From positions 1 to 64,000 of the forward strand of contig CAXMQO010000041.1 in the NCBI GenBank assembly GCA_964195515.1: 64,000 nucleotides of DNA. The letters are read 5' to 3'. The position numbers and the translations under genes were made by a program. Under the pieces are notes generated by a model that saw nothing but the letters and a program-made list of their open reading frames with translations, had not been told where the DNA came from and did not search any database. Positions 44,960 through 53,905 of the stretch are shown here, piece by piece (within the stretch, counting starts at the first letter, position 1; every line of letters begins with the position of its first letter). The DNA is from JAHEEL01 sp964195515. GTDB taxonomy: Bacteria > Actinomycetota > Acidimicrobiia > Spongiisociales > UBA5794.

Positions 44960-45730
44960 TCAGCGGAGCGTTACGTCACCGGACATCGTCTTGAGCCGCA
45001 TCGTTGCGCTGATCGACGGCTCGTCCTCCCCGGACGACGAGGAGGAGAGATTCCTGAACCGCCCCGACCGTGTCTGGATGTCCGCTTCGATCGACATCCC
45101 CGGCATGAGGCCGATATCGAAGTCGCCCGACATCGCTGCCCCTTCGAACATCACACCCGAGAACCGTCGGACCGTGACGTCCCCGCTCGCCGTCCTCACT
45201 TCGACCGAGCCATGGGTTGTCCCCAGTTTGACATCACCCGATGTGGTATTGATCGAAGCGTCGCCGCCGAGTTCATCGATCCGCACGTCACCCGACGCGG
45301 TCGAGATTCGGATCCCGCCCGCGATGTCGCCGACAGTGATGTCCCCGCTCGCGGTCTTGATCCTGCCACGCCCACTCAGCGATGCCAGGTGGACGTCACC
45401 GGATGCCACGTCGATTTCCGCATCCGAGATCGGAACGGAGAACCTGAGATCCCCGGAAGCCGTCCTTGCGGTAACCGACGTCGATGCCGGAACGGTCAGT
45501 CGGATGGAGATTCCTCGCCCGACCCGCCGACGCACCCCCTTGCGCGACCGAATCGTCACGATGTCCCCGGTATGGACGATCTCGAAAAGTTCAAGTTCTT
45601 GTTTGGGTCCGTCGATCTCAACCCCGATCGACCCGTCGCCGCCCTCGACGACACCAACGTCGGTCGAGAACACTGCGACAACGATCTCCGGGCGGTCCCC
45701 GACGGTGAACACCCTGATGGCGCCGCTCAT
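44960..45730 (-). CDS. DUF4097-family beta-repeat protein
   Basis: 256 residues. From about residue 85 it is a beta-helix-like series of T-A-S-G-D-V/I repeats (T-A-S-G-D-L, V-A-S-G-D-V, T-A-S-G-D-I, T-T-S-G-D-V and more, ten or so). There is no signal peptide or membrane segment, so it is cytosolic unless an unseen anchor exists. ATG 45730 overlaps the stop of the regulator gene (ATGA). DUF4097 proteins often sit beside small regulators or anti-sigma-like genes, as here. Confidence 0.9.
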   Translation of the reverse strand: MSGAIRVFTVGDRPEIVVAVFSTDVGVVEGGDGSIGVEIDGPKQELELFEIVHTGDIVTIRSRKGVRRRVGRGISIRLTVPASTSVTARTASGDLRFSVPISDAEIDVASGDVHLASLSGRGRIKTASGDITVGDIAGGIRISTASGDVRIDELGGDASINTTSGDVKLGTTHGSVEVRTASGDVTVRRFSGVMFEGAAMSGDFDIGLMPGMSIEADIQTRSGRFRNLSSSSSGEDEPSISATMRLKTMSGDVTLR

Positions 45731-46170
45731 GTTTCGATCGTCCCGGTGTAACGCCGTCCTGCGCCGCTCTCCCTCGCCTTGCTGGCCAGCGCCTTGACCA
45801 CGAACGCGTTCATCGAGTCCCCCGAATCGTCGGCTGCGTCCTCGAGCACAGCCTTGAGTTTCTCGGAGAGGCGGAGCGTGATCCTCGCTTCGAGATCGTC
45901 GGTGTCCATCGCTACCGAGGTTTCCGCCTCCCGGACCACGAGCACGGGTACACCTTCGCGTAACTCGACACCGACGTTCCTTCCGGGAAGTTGTGCCTCG
46001 GCTTCACCGGCTGCCTGCTCGGCCAGTCGCATGACGGCACGCTCGATGGCCGGTTCCAGACCGATCAAGATCGCCTCTGCGGCATCTGCGACCGCCGAGT
46101 CCTCGCCGGCGAATCGCAGTTGGACATTCAGAGCCCGTTCAATCTCGGTCGTCACGATGCTTGCGTCCAC
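45727..46170 (-). CDS. Ribbon-helix-helix-like regulator, co-transcribed with DUF4097
   Basis: 147 residues from GTG 46170 (GGGAGAAGG upstream). The last 50 residues, D-L-E-A-R-I-T-L-R-L-S-E-K-L-K-A then S-M-N-A-F-V-V-K-A-L, fit an RHH/Arc-type DNA-binding fold: a strand followed by two helices. The first 90 residues are helical with an Ala/Glu-rich middle. It likely binds the palindrome in the promoter of its own operon (46339-46368); this is inference. Confidence 0.72.
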   Translation of the reverse strand: MDASIVTTEIERALNVQLRFAGEDSAVADAAEAILIGLEPAIERAVMRLAEQAAGEAEAQLPGRNVGVELREGVPVLVVREAETSVAMDTDDLEARITLRLSEKLKAVLEDAADDSGDSMNAFVVKALASKARESGAGRRYTGTIET

Positions 46171-46184
46171 GTTCGCCTTCTCCC

Positions 46185-46304
46185 TCAATGTCCAACGATG
46201 CGGCCGATGAGGCGCAGCCGCGACCGGCGGATCACTTCATCGTCCCGCCCGAATGATGTCTCTCTCATGACCTTGACGGCCTCTGGACTGTTGTACCACA
46301 ACAT
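46185..46304 (-). CDS. 39-residue basic ORF, first gene of the regulator operon
   Basis: ATG 46304 follows AGAGGAG at 5-nt spacing. The peptide starts M-L-W-Y-N-S-P-E-A-V and ends basic (R-R-S-R-L-R-L-I-G-R). It is 14 nt upstream of the regulator gene and directly downstream of a good promoter. It is too short to classify. Confidence 0.5.
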   Translation of the reverse strand: MLWYNSPEAVKVMRETSFGRDDEVIRRSRLRLIGRIVGH

Positions 46305-46338
46305 CGGCACTCCTCTCGATATCTCCCTGTCGTCACAC

Positions 46339-46377
46339 TGACAGCATCATGATGTCATACTGCTGTCACTTTGTCAA
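46339..46377 (-). promoter_or_regulatory. Promoter with overlapping palindromic operator
   Basis: On the minus strand the -35 is TTGACA (46372-46377), 17 bp before a -10-like CATCAT (46349-46354). An 8-bp inverted repeat TGACAGCA/TGCTGTCA (46339-46346, 46361-46368) brackets the -10, and a further TGACATCA half-site lies between. It is positioned to block RNA polymerase, consistent with autorepression by the RHH-like protein. Confidence 0.65.
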
Positions 46378-46424
46378 ACCTTTCTTCGATCAAGCCTCAG
46401 GCACCGGCTATCATGGGACTGACC

Positions 46425-46530
46425 ACTCCGGGGAGTTCGGGTACGCCGAACTGAGAGGGCGGCCGGTGTAGCACTGCTGCGAATGTCGCTGACCCGCGGA
46501 ACCTGATCTGGATCATGCCAGCGGAGGGAG
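46425..46530 (+). ncRNA. TPP (THI-box) riboswitch
   Basis: Conserved elements are in order: CTGAGA at 46451-46456, GACCC near 46491, and ACCTGATCTGGATCATGCCA with GCGGAGGGAG at 46501-46530. Base pairing CTCC/GGAG closes the P1 stem (46426-46429 with 46523-46530). The GGAGGGAG of the 3' P1 strand is also the Shine-Dalgarno of the GTG at 46534, so bound TPP would hide it and block translation of the thiamine operon. Confidence 0.95.
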
Positions 46531-46533
46531 CGC

Positions 46534-47193
46534 GTGGAACCGCCCACAAATCAGGCGATCATCCTCTCGGGAGGAGAACCGCTCGAAGCCGATCGAGAGA
46601 TCGTTCTCCCCGACGACGCCTACGTCATCGCTGCCGACAGTGGCCTCCATCACGCCGCGGTGCTCGGCATCGTGGTTGATCTCGTCGTCGGCGATATGGA
46701 TTCCGTCAACCCGGGGACCCTCGCCGCTGCCGTCAGCCGAGGATCCCAGACGGAGCGTCATCCAGCGGATAAGGATCGCACGGATCTCGAACTCGCGATC
46801 GATGCGGCCCTCGGCCTTGGGGCCAGGAAGCTGTTGATCGTCGGGGCCCACACCGGCCGCCTCGACCATCTCCTCGGCGCCATGGGGCTGTTCGCGGCCA
46901 CCGCAGCGCAGGTCGACGAGATCGTCTGGACCGACGGATTGACAGAGGTCTACGGTTGCGTGCCCGGTCATCCCGCGAGCGTCAACGGTCGGGTTGGCGA
47001 CGGGATCTCCCTCATCCCCGCCTCGATGGACGTGACGGGAATCAGTACCGACGGTCTGAGATGGAGACTCATCGATGACGTACTACCCGCGGGTTCGACC
47101 CGGGGTATCAGCAATGTGATCGAAACGACGCCGTCATCTGTCACGGTTGGGACGGGGACACTGCTGGTCGTTCACGAAAGGACCCCATCGTGA
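46534..47193 (+). CDS. thiN: Thiamine pyrophosphokinase
   Basis: 219 residues from GTG 46534. The metal and ATP motifs A-A-D-S-G, V-V-G-D-M-D-S, D-K-D-R-T-D-L-E-L and G-R-L-D-H are all present. It makes TPP from thiamine and ATP. It is directly under the riboswitch and first in an operon with a thiamine-type ABC importer, so the module salvages thiamine. Confidence 0.94.
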   Translation: MEPPTNQAIILSGGEPLEADREIVLPDDAYVIAADSGLHHAAVLGIVVDLVVGDMDSVNPGTLAAAVSRGSQTERHPADKDRTDLELAIDAALGLGARKLLIVGAHTGRLDHLLGAMGLFAATAAQVDEIVWTDGLTEVYGCVPGHPASVNGRVGDGISLIPASMDVTGISTDGLRWRLIDDVLPAGSTRGISNVIETTPSSVTVGTGTLLVVHERTPS

Positions 47194-48230
47194 ACCGACC
47201 CTTGGCCGGACTCCTCATCGCAGTGATCGCTCTGGTGGCGACAGGGTGCAGCGCCGGAGACACGGAGACCGGCGAGATCGTGTTGATGACGCACGGATCC
47301 TTCGTAGTCTCCGATGGGGTTCTCGAGGCGTTCGCAGAAGAGATGGGCATCACCGTGAGTGTGCTCCAATCTGCCGACGCCGGAACGATGGTGAGTCAGG
47401 CCATTCTCACGAAGGACAACCCCGTTGCCGACGTCCTCTACGGGATCGATAACACGTTCCTCTCACGAGCGATCGACGAGGACCTGTTCCTCCCCCATCG
47501 GGCCGCGGCGATCGACACCGTGCCGGAGACGCTGCGGGTACAAGGCGATCTCGTCACGCCCATCGACTTCGGCGATGTCTGTCTCAATCTCGATCCGGAC
47601 GGACTCGAAAGCCTTGGGCTTGGATCACCGGATCGGCTCGTCGATCTGGCCGATGGCGCATACCGGGGCACACTCGTTGTCGAAGATCCGTCGACGTCGT
47701 CACCGGGTCTGGCATTCCTCCTCGCCACGATCGCCACGTTCGGCGAGGACGGCACCTACCCCTGGCAGGCGTACTGGCGAGATCTCGTCACCAACGATGT
47801 CCGGATCGTCCCTGGATGGGACCAGGCCTACTACGGGGAGTTCTCAGGAGGTTCAGGGAGCGGGGATCGCCCAATCGTCGTCTCCTACGCCACCTCCCCG
47901 GTGGCCGAGGTCTATTTCGGGGATCTCGAGGCCGCGCCCACCACCATCGTCGAGGACGGCTGCTTCCGTCAGGTCGAATATGCCGGGATCCTCAACGGCA
48001 CGAAGGCGGAAGCCGCTGCCGGGCGCCTCGTCGACTTCCTGCTCGAACACACCTTCCAGGAGGACGTGCCGTTGAGCATGTTCGTGTTCCCCGCGAATAG
48101 CGACACATCTCTCCCCGACGTGTTCGCCGATCACGCCGTCATCCCGACCGGGTCGATCCTGATGGACCCGGCACGAATCGACGAGAACCGCGAGCAGTGG
48201 CTCGCCGAGTGGGCGACCGTGGTGCGATGA
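47190..48230 (+). CDS. thiB: Thiamine ABC transporter, substrate-binding lipoprotein
   Basis: 346 residues from GTG 47190 (GTGA overlap). The signal ends V-A-T-G-C with a lipobox Cys at about 20. The mature protein resembles ThiB/Fe-type class II binding proteins: L-M-T-H-G-S-F at the start, D-V-L-Y-G-I-D-N-T, G-W-D-Q-A-Y-Y near 210. The riboswitch and neighbours fix the substrate as thiamine or its phosphates. Confidence 0.92.
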   Translation: MNRPLAGLLIAVIALVATGCSAGDTETGEIVLMTHGSFVVSDGVLEAFAEEMGITVSVLQSADAGTMVSQAILTKDNPVADVLYGIDNTFLSRAIDEDLFLPHRAAAIDTVPETLRVQGDLVTPIDFGDVCLNLDPDGLESLGLGSPDRLVDLADGAYRGTLVVEDPSTSSPGLAFLLATIATFGEDGTYPWQAYWRDLVTNDVRIVPGWDQAYYGEFSGGSGSGDRPIVVSYATSPVAEVYFGDLEAAPTTIVEDGCFRQVEYAGILNGTKAEAAAGRLVDFLLEHTFQEDVPLSMFVFPANSDTSLPDVFADHAVIPTGSILMDPARIDENREQWLAEWATVVR

Positions 48231-49846
48231 GAACGAGGCTGTGGGTCCTGCTGCTCGCGGTGGTTCCCGCGGCGTTCCTTGCGTACTTCTTCGTCTACCC
48301 GTTGGTCACGATCCTGTATACCGGCCTTGTTCCAAATGGTCAGTTCGCTACCTCCGCATTCGCTGAGATCGTGACGGATCCGACCATGCGATCTATCGCG
48401 TGGTTCACGCTCTGGCAGGCACTCCTGTCGACGGTGCTCACCGTCATCCTCGGCCTTCCCGCGGCCTACATCTTCGCCCGTTACCGGTTCCCCGGCCGGT
48501 CGCTGTTCCGTTCCCTGACCCTGATCCCTTTCGTCCTTCCGACGCTCGTCGTCGGCGTCGCCTTCCTCGCCGTCCTCGGCCCGGGGAGTCCGTTCGGCGT
48601 CGACCTACGGGGCACGATCTGGGCAATTCTCATCGCTCACGTCTTCTACAACCTCGCCATCGTGATCCGCGGCGTTGGCGTTCTCTGGGAACAGATCGAT
48701 CCTCACATCGAGGACGCAGCCCGGTCGCTGGGCGCCGGCCGGTGGCGCGTCTTCCGCGAGATCACTCTCCCGTTGCTCCGACCCGCGATCCTGTCGAGCG
48801 CCGCTCTGGTGTTCCTGTTCTCGTTCACGTCGTTCGGCGTGATCCTCGTCCTCGGAGATCTCCACCATACGACACTCGAAGTCGAGATTTGGCGACAGGC
48901 AACCGCATTCCTACGCCTCGACCTCGCGTCGGCCCTCGCCGTGCTCCAACTCGTCGGCGTCACGGTGATCCTCCTGATCTACGGGAAAACCAGCAGAAGG
49001 ACTGCCGGCGAACTCCCGCTCCGTCCGCCCGCCGAGGTCGCTCGACGCCCACAAACCGTCGGTGAACGCCTGTTCATCGCCGCGACCCTCGGCATGCTCG
49101 GCCTCATCGTCGTCACGCCCATCGTCGTACTGGTCGCCCGATCCCTGAGCACCCCGACCGGCCTGGCGCTGACGCACTACGCGAATCTCTTCGATCCGCC
49201 CCGGGCCTCCGCCATATTCGTTTCACCACTCGATGCGATCGGAAACACCCTCCGATTCGCAATCCCTGCGGTCGTCATCGCCGCCGGGATTGGACTCATG
49301 GCCGGCGTGGTCATCGTGTCCACCCGGGGGCGCGGCGGTCGGATTTTCGACACGGTGCTCATGCTTCCTCTCGGGACATCGGCGGTGACCATCGGTTTCG
49401 GGTTCCTTGTAGCTCTCGACCAGCCGATCGACCTGCGGGCCTCTCTCGTACTGATCCCCATTGCTCACGCGCTCGTAGCGATTCCGTTCGTCATCAGGAG
49501 CACGGTCCCGGTGATGGAGTCGGTGCAGCGCCGCCTTCGGGAGGCAGCGGCCGTGCTGGGTGCATCACCACGACAGGTGTGGCGTGAGGTCGATCTTCCA
49601 CTCGTCTCACGCGCACTGGCCGTGGGAGCGTTGTTTGCCTTCGCGATATCCGTTGGCGAGTTCGGCGCGACATCCTTCATCGCACGCCCTGCAACCGCCA
49701 CGATCCCCGTCGCGATCTTCCGTCTGCTCGGCCGACCGGGTACCTTCGGCGAGGCGATGGCTATGGCGGTCTTGCTGATGGCGATCACCGGGATCGCCGC
49801 GATGGGAATCGAGTCGATGCGCGGATCCCGTTCGGGTGGTGTGTGA
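48227..49846 (+). CDS. thiP: Thiamine ABC transporter permease
   Basis: 539 residues from ATG 48227 (ATGA overlap with thiB). About 12 hydrophobic segments form a tandem duplication, each half with an EAA-type loop: E-D-A-A-R-S-L-G-A in the first and R-E-A-A-A-V-L-G-A in the second. This is the ThiP/FbpB-like double permease layout. Confidence 0.93.
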   Translation: MRTRLWVLLLAVVPAAFLAYFFVYPLVTILYTGLVPNGQFATSAFAEIVTDPTMRSIAWFTLWQALLSTVLTVILGLPAAYIFARYRFPGRSLFRSLTLIPFVLPTLVVGVAFLAVLGPGSPFGVDLRGTIWAILIAHVFYNLAIVIRGVGVLWEQIDPHIEDAARSLGAGRWRVFREITLPLLRPAILSSAALVFLFSFTSFGVILVLGDLHHTTLEVEIWRQATAFLRLDLASALAVLQLVGVTVILLIYGKTSRRTAGELPLRPPAEVARRPQTVGERLFIAATLGMLGLIVVTPIVVLVARSLSTPTGLALTHYANLFDPPRASAIFVSPLDAIGNTLRFAIPAVVIAAGIGLMAGVVIVSTRGRGGRIFDTVLMLPLGTSAVTIGFGFLVALDQPIDLRASLVLIPIAHALVAIPFVIRSTVPVMESVQRRLREAAAVLGASPRQVWREVDLPLVSRALAVGALFAFAISVGEFGATSFIARPATATIPVAIFRLLGRPGTFGEAMAMAVLLMAITGIAAMGIESMRGSRSGGV

Positions 49847-50829
49847 TGCTCGAGGTCTCCCAATTGACGATCCGATTCGACGGAACACCGGCACTTGACG
49901 GTGCAGACCTCAGTGTTGAGGATCGGTCGATCCATGTCTTGATGGGCCCATCCGGGTCGGGGAAGTCCACCATGCTTCGGTCGATCGCCGGTCTCGAGAA
50001 TCCGGAAATCGGCGAGATCGCGTGGAACGGCCGCTCCGTGTTGGGTGTCCCCGCCCACAAGCGAGGGTTCGGCCTGATGTTCCAGGACTACGCGCTGTTC
50101 CCCCATCGGAACGTCGCCGGGAACGTGGCATTCGGCCTCCGAATGCAGGGATTGGATTCAGCGATCATCCACAATCGGGTGGACGCAGTCCTCGAACTCG
50201 TCGGCCTTCCCGGGTATGGAGACCGCAGTGTCGGCACGCTCTCGGGAGGTGAGCGGCAACGGATCGCCCTGGCCCGAACACTCGCAGCGCGCCCGCGTCT
50301 CGTGCTCCTCGATGAACCGCTCGGGGCGCTCGACCGGTCACTCCGCGAACACCTCCTCGTCGAGATGCGATCGATCTTCAACCAAGTCGAGGCGACCGTC
50401 CTCTACGTGACTCACGACCGCGAGGAGGCCTTCACGATTGCCGACCGTGTAGCCATCATCCGCGACGGACGCATTGTCGCCGATGACACGCCGGAGGGCC
50501 TCTGGCACCGCCCGCCGGACGGCTGGATCGCTCGATTCATCGGACTCGAGAACCTCTGCGCGGCGTCCACGCTCGCCGAACTGGCCGTTCCTTCTCCGTC
50601 CGTCGCAACAACGACGGGTGTCATCCCACCCGAGGCGATCACTCTCTCCCCCACCGGTTCGCAGACCGCGACCGTGACCGGGTCCTTCTTCCGCGGCGGC
50701 CTCTACCGAATCGAACTCGACCTCGACGCAGGATTGTCACTCATCACATGGTCGCCGGTCGGCATCGAGGCGGGAACGCTTGCTCGTTTCGACGTCGACA
50801 CAACCCGGATCAGCTGGTTCGAAGGGTAG
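49846..50829 (+). CDS. thiQ: Thiamine ABC transporter ATPase
   Basis: About 327 residues; the start may be GTG 49843 or ATG 49846, both overlapping the thiP stop. Walker A is G-P-S-G-S-G-K-S-T, Q-loop M-F-Q-D-Y-A-L-F-P, signature L-S-G-G-E-R-Q-R, Walker B V-L-L-D-E-P. The last 90 residues form a TOBE-like regulatory domain, longer than E. coli ThiQ. Confidence 0.93.
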   Translation: MLEVSQLTIRFDGTPALDGADLSVEDRSIHVLMGPSGSGKSTMLRSIAGLENPEIGEIAWNGRSVLGVPAHKRGFGLMFQDYALFPHRNVAGNVAFGLRMQGLDSAIIHNRVDAVLELVGLPGYGDRSVGTLSGGERQRIALARTLAARPRLVLLDEPLGALDRSLREHLLVEMRSIFNQVEATVLYVTHDREEAFTIADRVAIIRDGRIVADDTPEGLWHRPPDGWIARFIGLENLCAASTLAELAVPSPSVATTTGVIPPEAITLSPTGSQTATVTGSFFRGGLYRIELDLDAGLSLITWSPVGIEAGTLARFDVDTTRISWFEG

Positions 50830-51001
50830 GAGTGCGCTGAGTAATGCCGTTGCCCAAGTCGGCGGTCAGGCGCGCCAGGCGCAAGGATGCGGTTCCGTCA
50901 CTCCTTGTGTCGGAATGACGGAGCCGAAGCCACAGCGCCTGGTGATGCGCTGGTCGTCGAGATGGGCGGCATGTATTGCTCAGCGTGCTCCTGGCCCCTC
51001 G

Positions 51002-51556
51002 TCAGTCGACGAGTTCGCTCGTCGATACGACCTGCCCAAAGTCCGCGGCGAGGGTCAATGCCGTGTATCGGGCGATCTCGCGTGCGCGGTAGATGTGACG
51101 GTTCGGACCCACGATGTCGAACGTATGAGTGGCGTCGAGCACGAACATCAACTCGAATCCGAGGTCACTCCCGATTCGCGCCGTCGTCTCACAGCACATG
51201 TTCGTCTGGATACCGCAGACGGCGATCCCCGCGATGCCGTGCTCCGTCAGCCAGGCTCCCAGATCGGGAGATCCATGGAACGCCGAGTGCACGGACTTGG
51301 TAACCAGAAGGTCGGGTTTCCCGGTGATGACATCCTTGAACTCGTTTCCCGGCGTCCCCGCAGCGAGAGGCGAACCGATGCTCGCCGAATCGTGACGAAC
51401 GAAGACCACAGGCCACCCATGATCACGCCAGGCGGCGATCAACCGACCGACGTTTCTCTCGCAATCAGGATTGTTCCGCTCTCCCCATTGGGCGCCGTCG
51501 AAGCCCTTCTGGACGTCAACGACGACAAGTGCGGTGCTGTCTTTCCAATCCTTCAT
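51002..51556 (-). CDS. Isochorismatase-family hydrolase
   Basis: 184 residues. The triad is visible: Asp in V-V-V-D-V-Q-K-G-F, Lys in L-V-T-K-S-V-H-S-A-F, Cys in T-N-M-C-C-E-T-T-A-R. Members hydrolyse nicotinamide, ureidoacrylate or isochorismate; the substrate is not evident. ATG 51556 overlaps the upstream SDR stop (ATGA). Confidence 0.9.
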   Translation of the reverse strand: MKDWKDSTALVVVDVQKGFDGAQWGERNNPDCERNVGRLIAAWRDHGWPVVFVRHDSASIGSPLAAGTPGNEFKDVITGKPDLLVTKSVHSAFHGSPDLGAWLTEHGIAGIAVCGIQTNMCCETTARIGSDLGFELMFVLDATHTFDIVGPNRHIYRAREIARYTALTLAADFGQVVSTSELVD

Positions 51557-52458
51557 GAGAAGAGCATCGGGCCGAGTTTCGCGAACTCGTCGCGAGATGA
51601 GAAGGGCACGATGTAGTGATCTTCGATGCGCACCTCGTCGGCGTGCTCGGCAACGTCTTCGATCGTGAGGGGGCCCTCGTGATCCGGGTGCTTGAAGTAG
51701 CCCTCGCAGAGTCCTGTGAACACACGACTGACCGACCCACCGCCGACCGACCAGAGTTCACCGGTTCGCCGATTCCGCTCCGAGGCAAGATACGCAACCG
51801 CCGGGGCAACCGACTCGGGATCGAACTTGTCGGCCATCTCTCCCAGAATCTCCTCCGTCATCCTCGTCTGGGCAATCGGGGCGACCGCGTTGACGAGGAC
51901 GTTGTACTTGGCTCCCTCCAGTTTCAACGCGTTCATGAAGCCGACAAGGCCGGCCTTCGCCGCGGCATAATTGGTCTGGCCGAAGTTTCCGAAAATCCCG
52001 GAACCCGAGGATGTGAAGACGATACGGCCGTACTGCTGTTCTTTCATCACCCGGAAGGCAGGCTTGGTGACGTAGAACGCACCTTCCAGATGGACGGAGA
52101 GCACCGACCGGAGATCGTCGACGTCCATGTTGAGGAGGGTTCGATCACGCAGAATCCCGGCGTTCGAGACAAGGACGTCGATCCGCCCGAAGGCCTCGAC
52201 GGCGTGTTCGATGACCGCCGTACCGCCATCCGGCTCCGCTACGGAGTTGTAATCGGCCACGGCGGCGCCACCGCTGTTCGTGATCTCCTCGACGACGGCG
52301 TCCGCTGCGTTGGTGCTGGATCCATCGCCGTGCACCGATCCCCCGAGATCATTCACGATGACGGATGCGCCTCTCGATGCCAGTAGGAGTGCGTAGACAC
52401 GCCCGAGGCCACCACCGGCCCCGGTGACGACCGCGACCCGGTCCTGGAAGTCGATCAT
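51553..52458 (-). CDS. SDR related to (3R)-hydroxyacyl-CoA dehydrogenases
   Basis: 301 residues from ATG 52458. The NAD loop is V-T-G-A-G-G-G-L-G, then N-A-G-I-L-R-D, catalytic Ser in T-S-S-G-S-G, Y-A-A-A-K. The N-D-L-G-G-S-V-H-G-D-G insertion and F-G-Q-T-N-Y are hallmarks of the MFE-2/17-beta-HSD4 dehydrogenase group, so a beta-oxidation substrate is plausible. A C-terminal extension of about 40 residues follows. Confidence 0.9.
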   Translation of the reverse strand: MIDFQDRVAVVTGAGGGLGRVYALLLASRGASVIVNDLGGSVHGDGSSTNAADAVVEEITNSGGAAVADYNSVAEPDGGTAVIEHAVEAFGRIDVLVSNAGILRDRTLLNMDVDDLRSVLSVHLEGAFYVTKPAFRVMKEQQYGRIVFTSSGSGIFGNFGQTNYAAAKAGLVGFMNALKLEGAKYNVLVNAVAPIAQTRMTEEILGEMADKFDPESVAPAVAYLASERNRRTGELWSVGGGSVSRVFTGLCEGYFKHPDHEGPLTIEDVAEHADEVRIEDHYIVPFSSRDEFAKLGPMLFS

Positions 52459-52546
52459 GCTGACTGCTCCTTGCCGATGGTATGTCTGCAACGATAGCGA
52501 CCCCCGACGTCGTGAATCGCACGAGCGAGAGCACTAGCCTGAGGAT

Positions 52547-53758
52547 GTGCCACGACCGGACCAACCATCGCGCGTCCGTCCATTGACGCCGGACAATATC
52601 GGTGGCTCCAGCACGCCGGTTCGGCGGCCACCGGGCATCTCATTCGCGATCGGAGCAGGAGCGGTGGTTCTGACGTTGCTGTTCGTCGTATTTGGGGCGG
52701 GCGGAGGCGATGAGCTCGCCGGCTCGGATTCAGATCAGAGCATGATTGCCGCGGATGCTTCCAATATCGAGGTCACCACCACAACGCTCCCGGTGCGCTT
52801 CTCGGAGATGGTTCCGATCGAGACGGACCGACTCTCGGCAATCTCCCGATCTGGTGACCCCCGAACGGTGCTGTGGCTCCCATCCGAGCGATTCGCTCGG
52901 TCGTATCGGTTGCAGAACGAGCCTCGCTTGGCCTGGTTCGACGCGACCGGAGCGTCAGTTGCATTCATCGACGCACAGTCGACCCTGTTCGCTGGGCCCT
53001 TGCCCGGTGATGCTGCCTCTCAGGTCGAGGCGATGGTTTCTTCAGCACGTTTTCATCCAACCGAGACCGCCGAACTCGCCTACACCGCACCCGTCGCGGC
53101 GTCCGGGGCGACCGGCGTCTACCGAGTGCACGTCACCCCGGGGATTCTCGGCGGACTCGAATCTACGTTGGTCGCAACGCTCCCCCAGCATGCACACCTC
53201 CTGACGTGGGGCGACTGGGGATACGCCGTGTCGATCGACGATCCCGAATCGCCGGCAGTCGTCATCCTTGATCCGCGAGGTCAGGCCCAACGCGCCATGC
53301 CGGGAGTCGCGTATTCGGCGGGTGGGGATGCCATCCTCGTCGATGCAACAGGAGAGGGTTTCGACGAAACCGGAGCAGCATCTGCGCTTGCCCCGGTAGC
53401 TGTGGTTCCGGAGTCTGAAGTCGGGATCTTCGACCGGATGTTCGAGCCGATCTTCCTCTTCCCCGGCGCCGATGCGCGCAGCCTGAACGTGACTATCTCG
53501 CCCGACGGCCTCCAGATCGCAGTCACGACATTCACGAATACCGGCGGCACGTCGGTAACGATTCGCGACCGCTCGGTGGACACCCTCCGGACCGTGCGAA
53601 TCGATTCGGTAGCTCACCCGATCGGGTTCGTCGCCGACGGCACCCATCTCGCGATGCAAGACGCCGAATCGAGTGAGTTGCTGTTCGTCAATTGGCGCAC
53701 CGGATCTCACTACCGCCTCTCCGGCCTGACCGGTGATTTCGTCTCCGTCGATCTCTGA
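52547..53758 (+). CDS. Single-pass membrane protein with beta-propeller-like external domain
   Basis: 403 residues. A membrane segment at about 30-52 (F-A-I-G-A-G-A-V-V-L-T-L-L-F) follows a polar start. The external part has repeated beta-strand patterns, T-T-T-T linker and I-S-P-D-G-L-Q-I-A-V-T as in TolB/WD-like propeller blades. Function unknown. It is divergent from the SDR gene with 88 bp between. Confidence 0.78.
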   Translation: MPRPDQPSRVRPLTPDNIGGSSTPVRRPPGISFAIGAGAVVLTLLFVVFGAGGGDELAGSDSDQSMIAADASNIEVTTTTLPVRFSEMVPIETDRLSAISRSGDPRTVLWLPSERFARSYRLQNEPRLAWFDATGASVAFIDAQSTLFAGPLPGDAASQVEAMVSSARFHPTETAELAYTAPVAASGATGVYRVHVTPGILGGLESTLVATLPQHAHLLTWGDWGYAVSIDDPESPAVVILDPRGQAQRAMPGVAYSAGGDAILVDATGEGFDETGAASALAPVAVVPESEVGIFDRMFEPIFLFPGADARSLNVTISPDGLQIAVTTFTNTGGTSVTIRDRSVDTLRTVRIDSVAHPIGFVADGTHLAMQDAESSELLFVNWRTGSHYRLSGLTGDFVSVDL

Positions 53759-53905
53759 TTGAATCGCGCCGGTCGGTAACCCCCCTGCTGTTCGCTTCTC
53801 CGATAATGTCCTCGACACGGCGAAGAGAAGGCAGATCACGCCGACCGCGTTGGACGCAGCGGGGTTGCCACCGGTTACGTTCTATTGCTCTGAGAAAGGA
53901 CGCCA

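Noticed and set aside
51114..51130. TCGAACGTATGAGT near the isochorismatase gene
   Set aside because: Only a half-site of the LexA box, inside a coding region.
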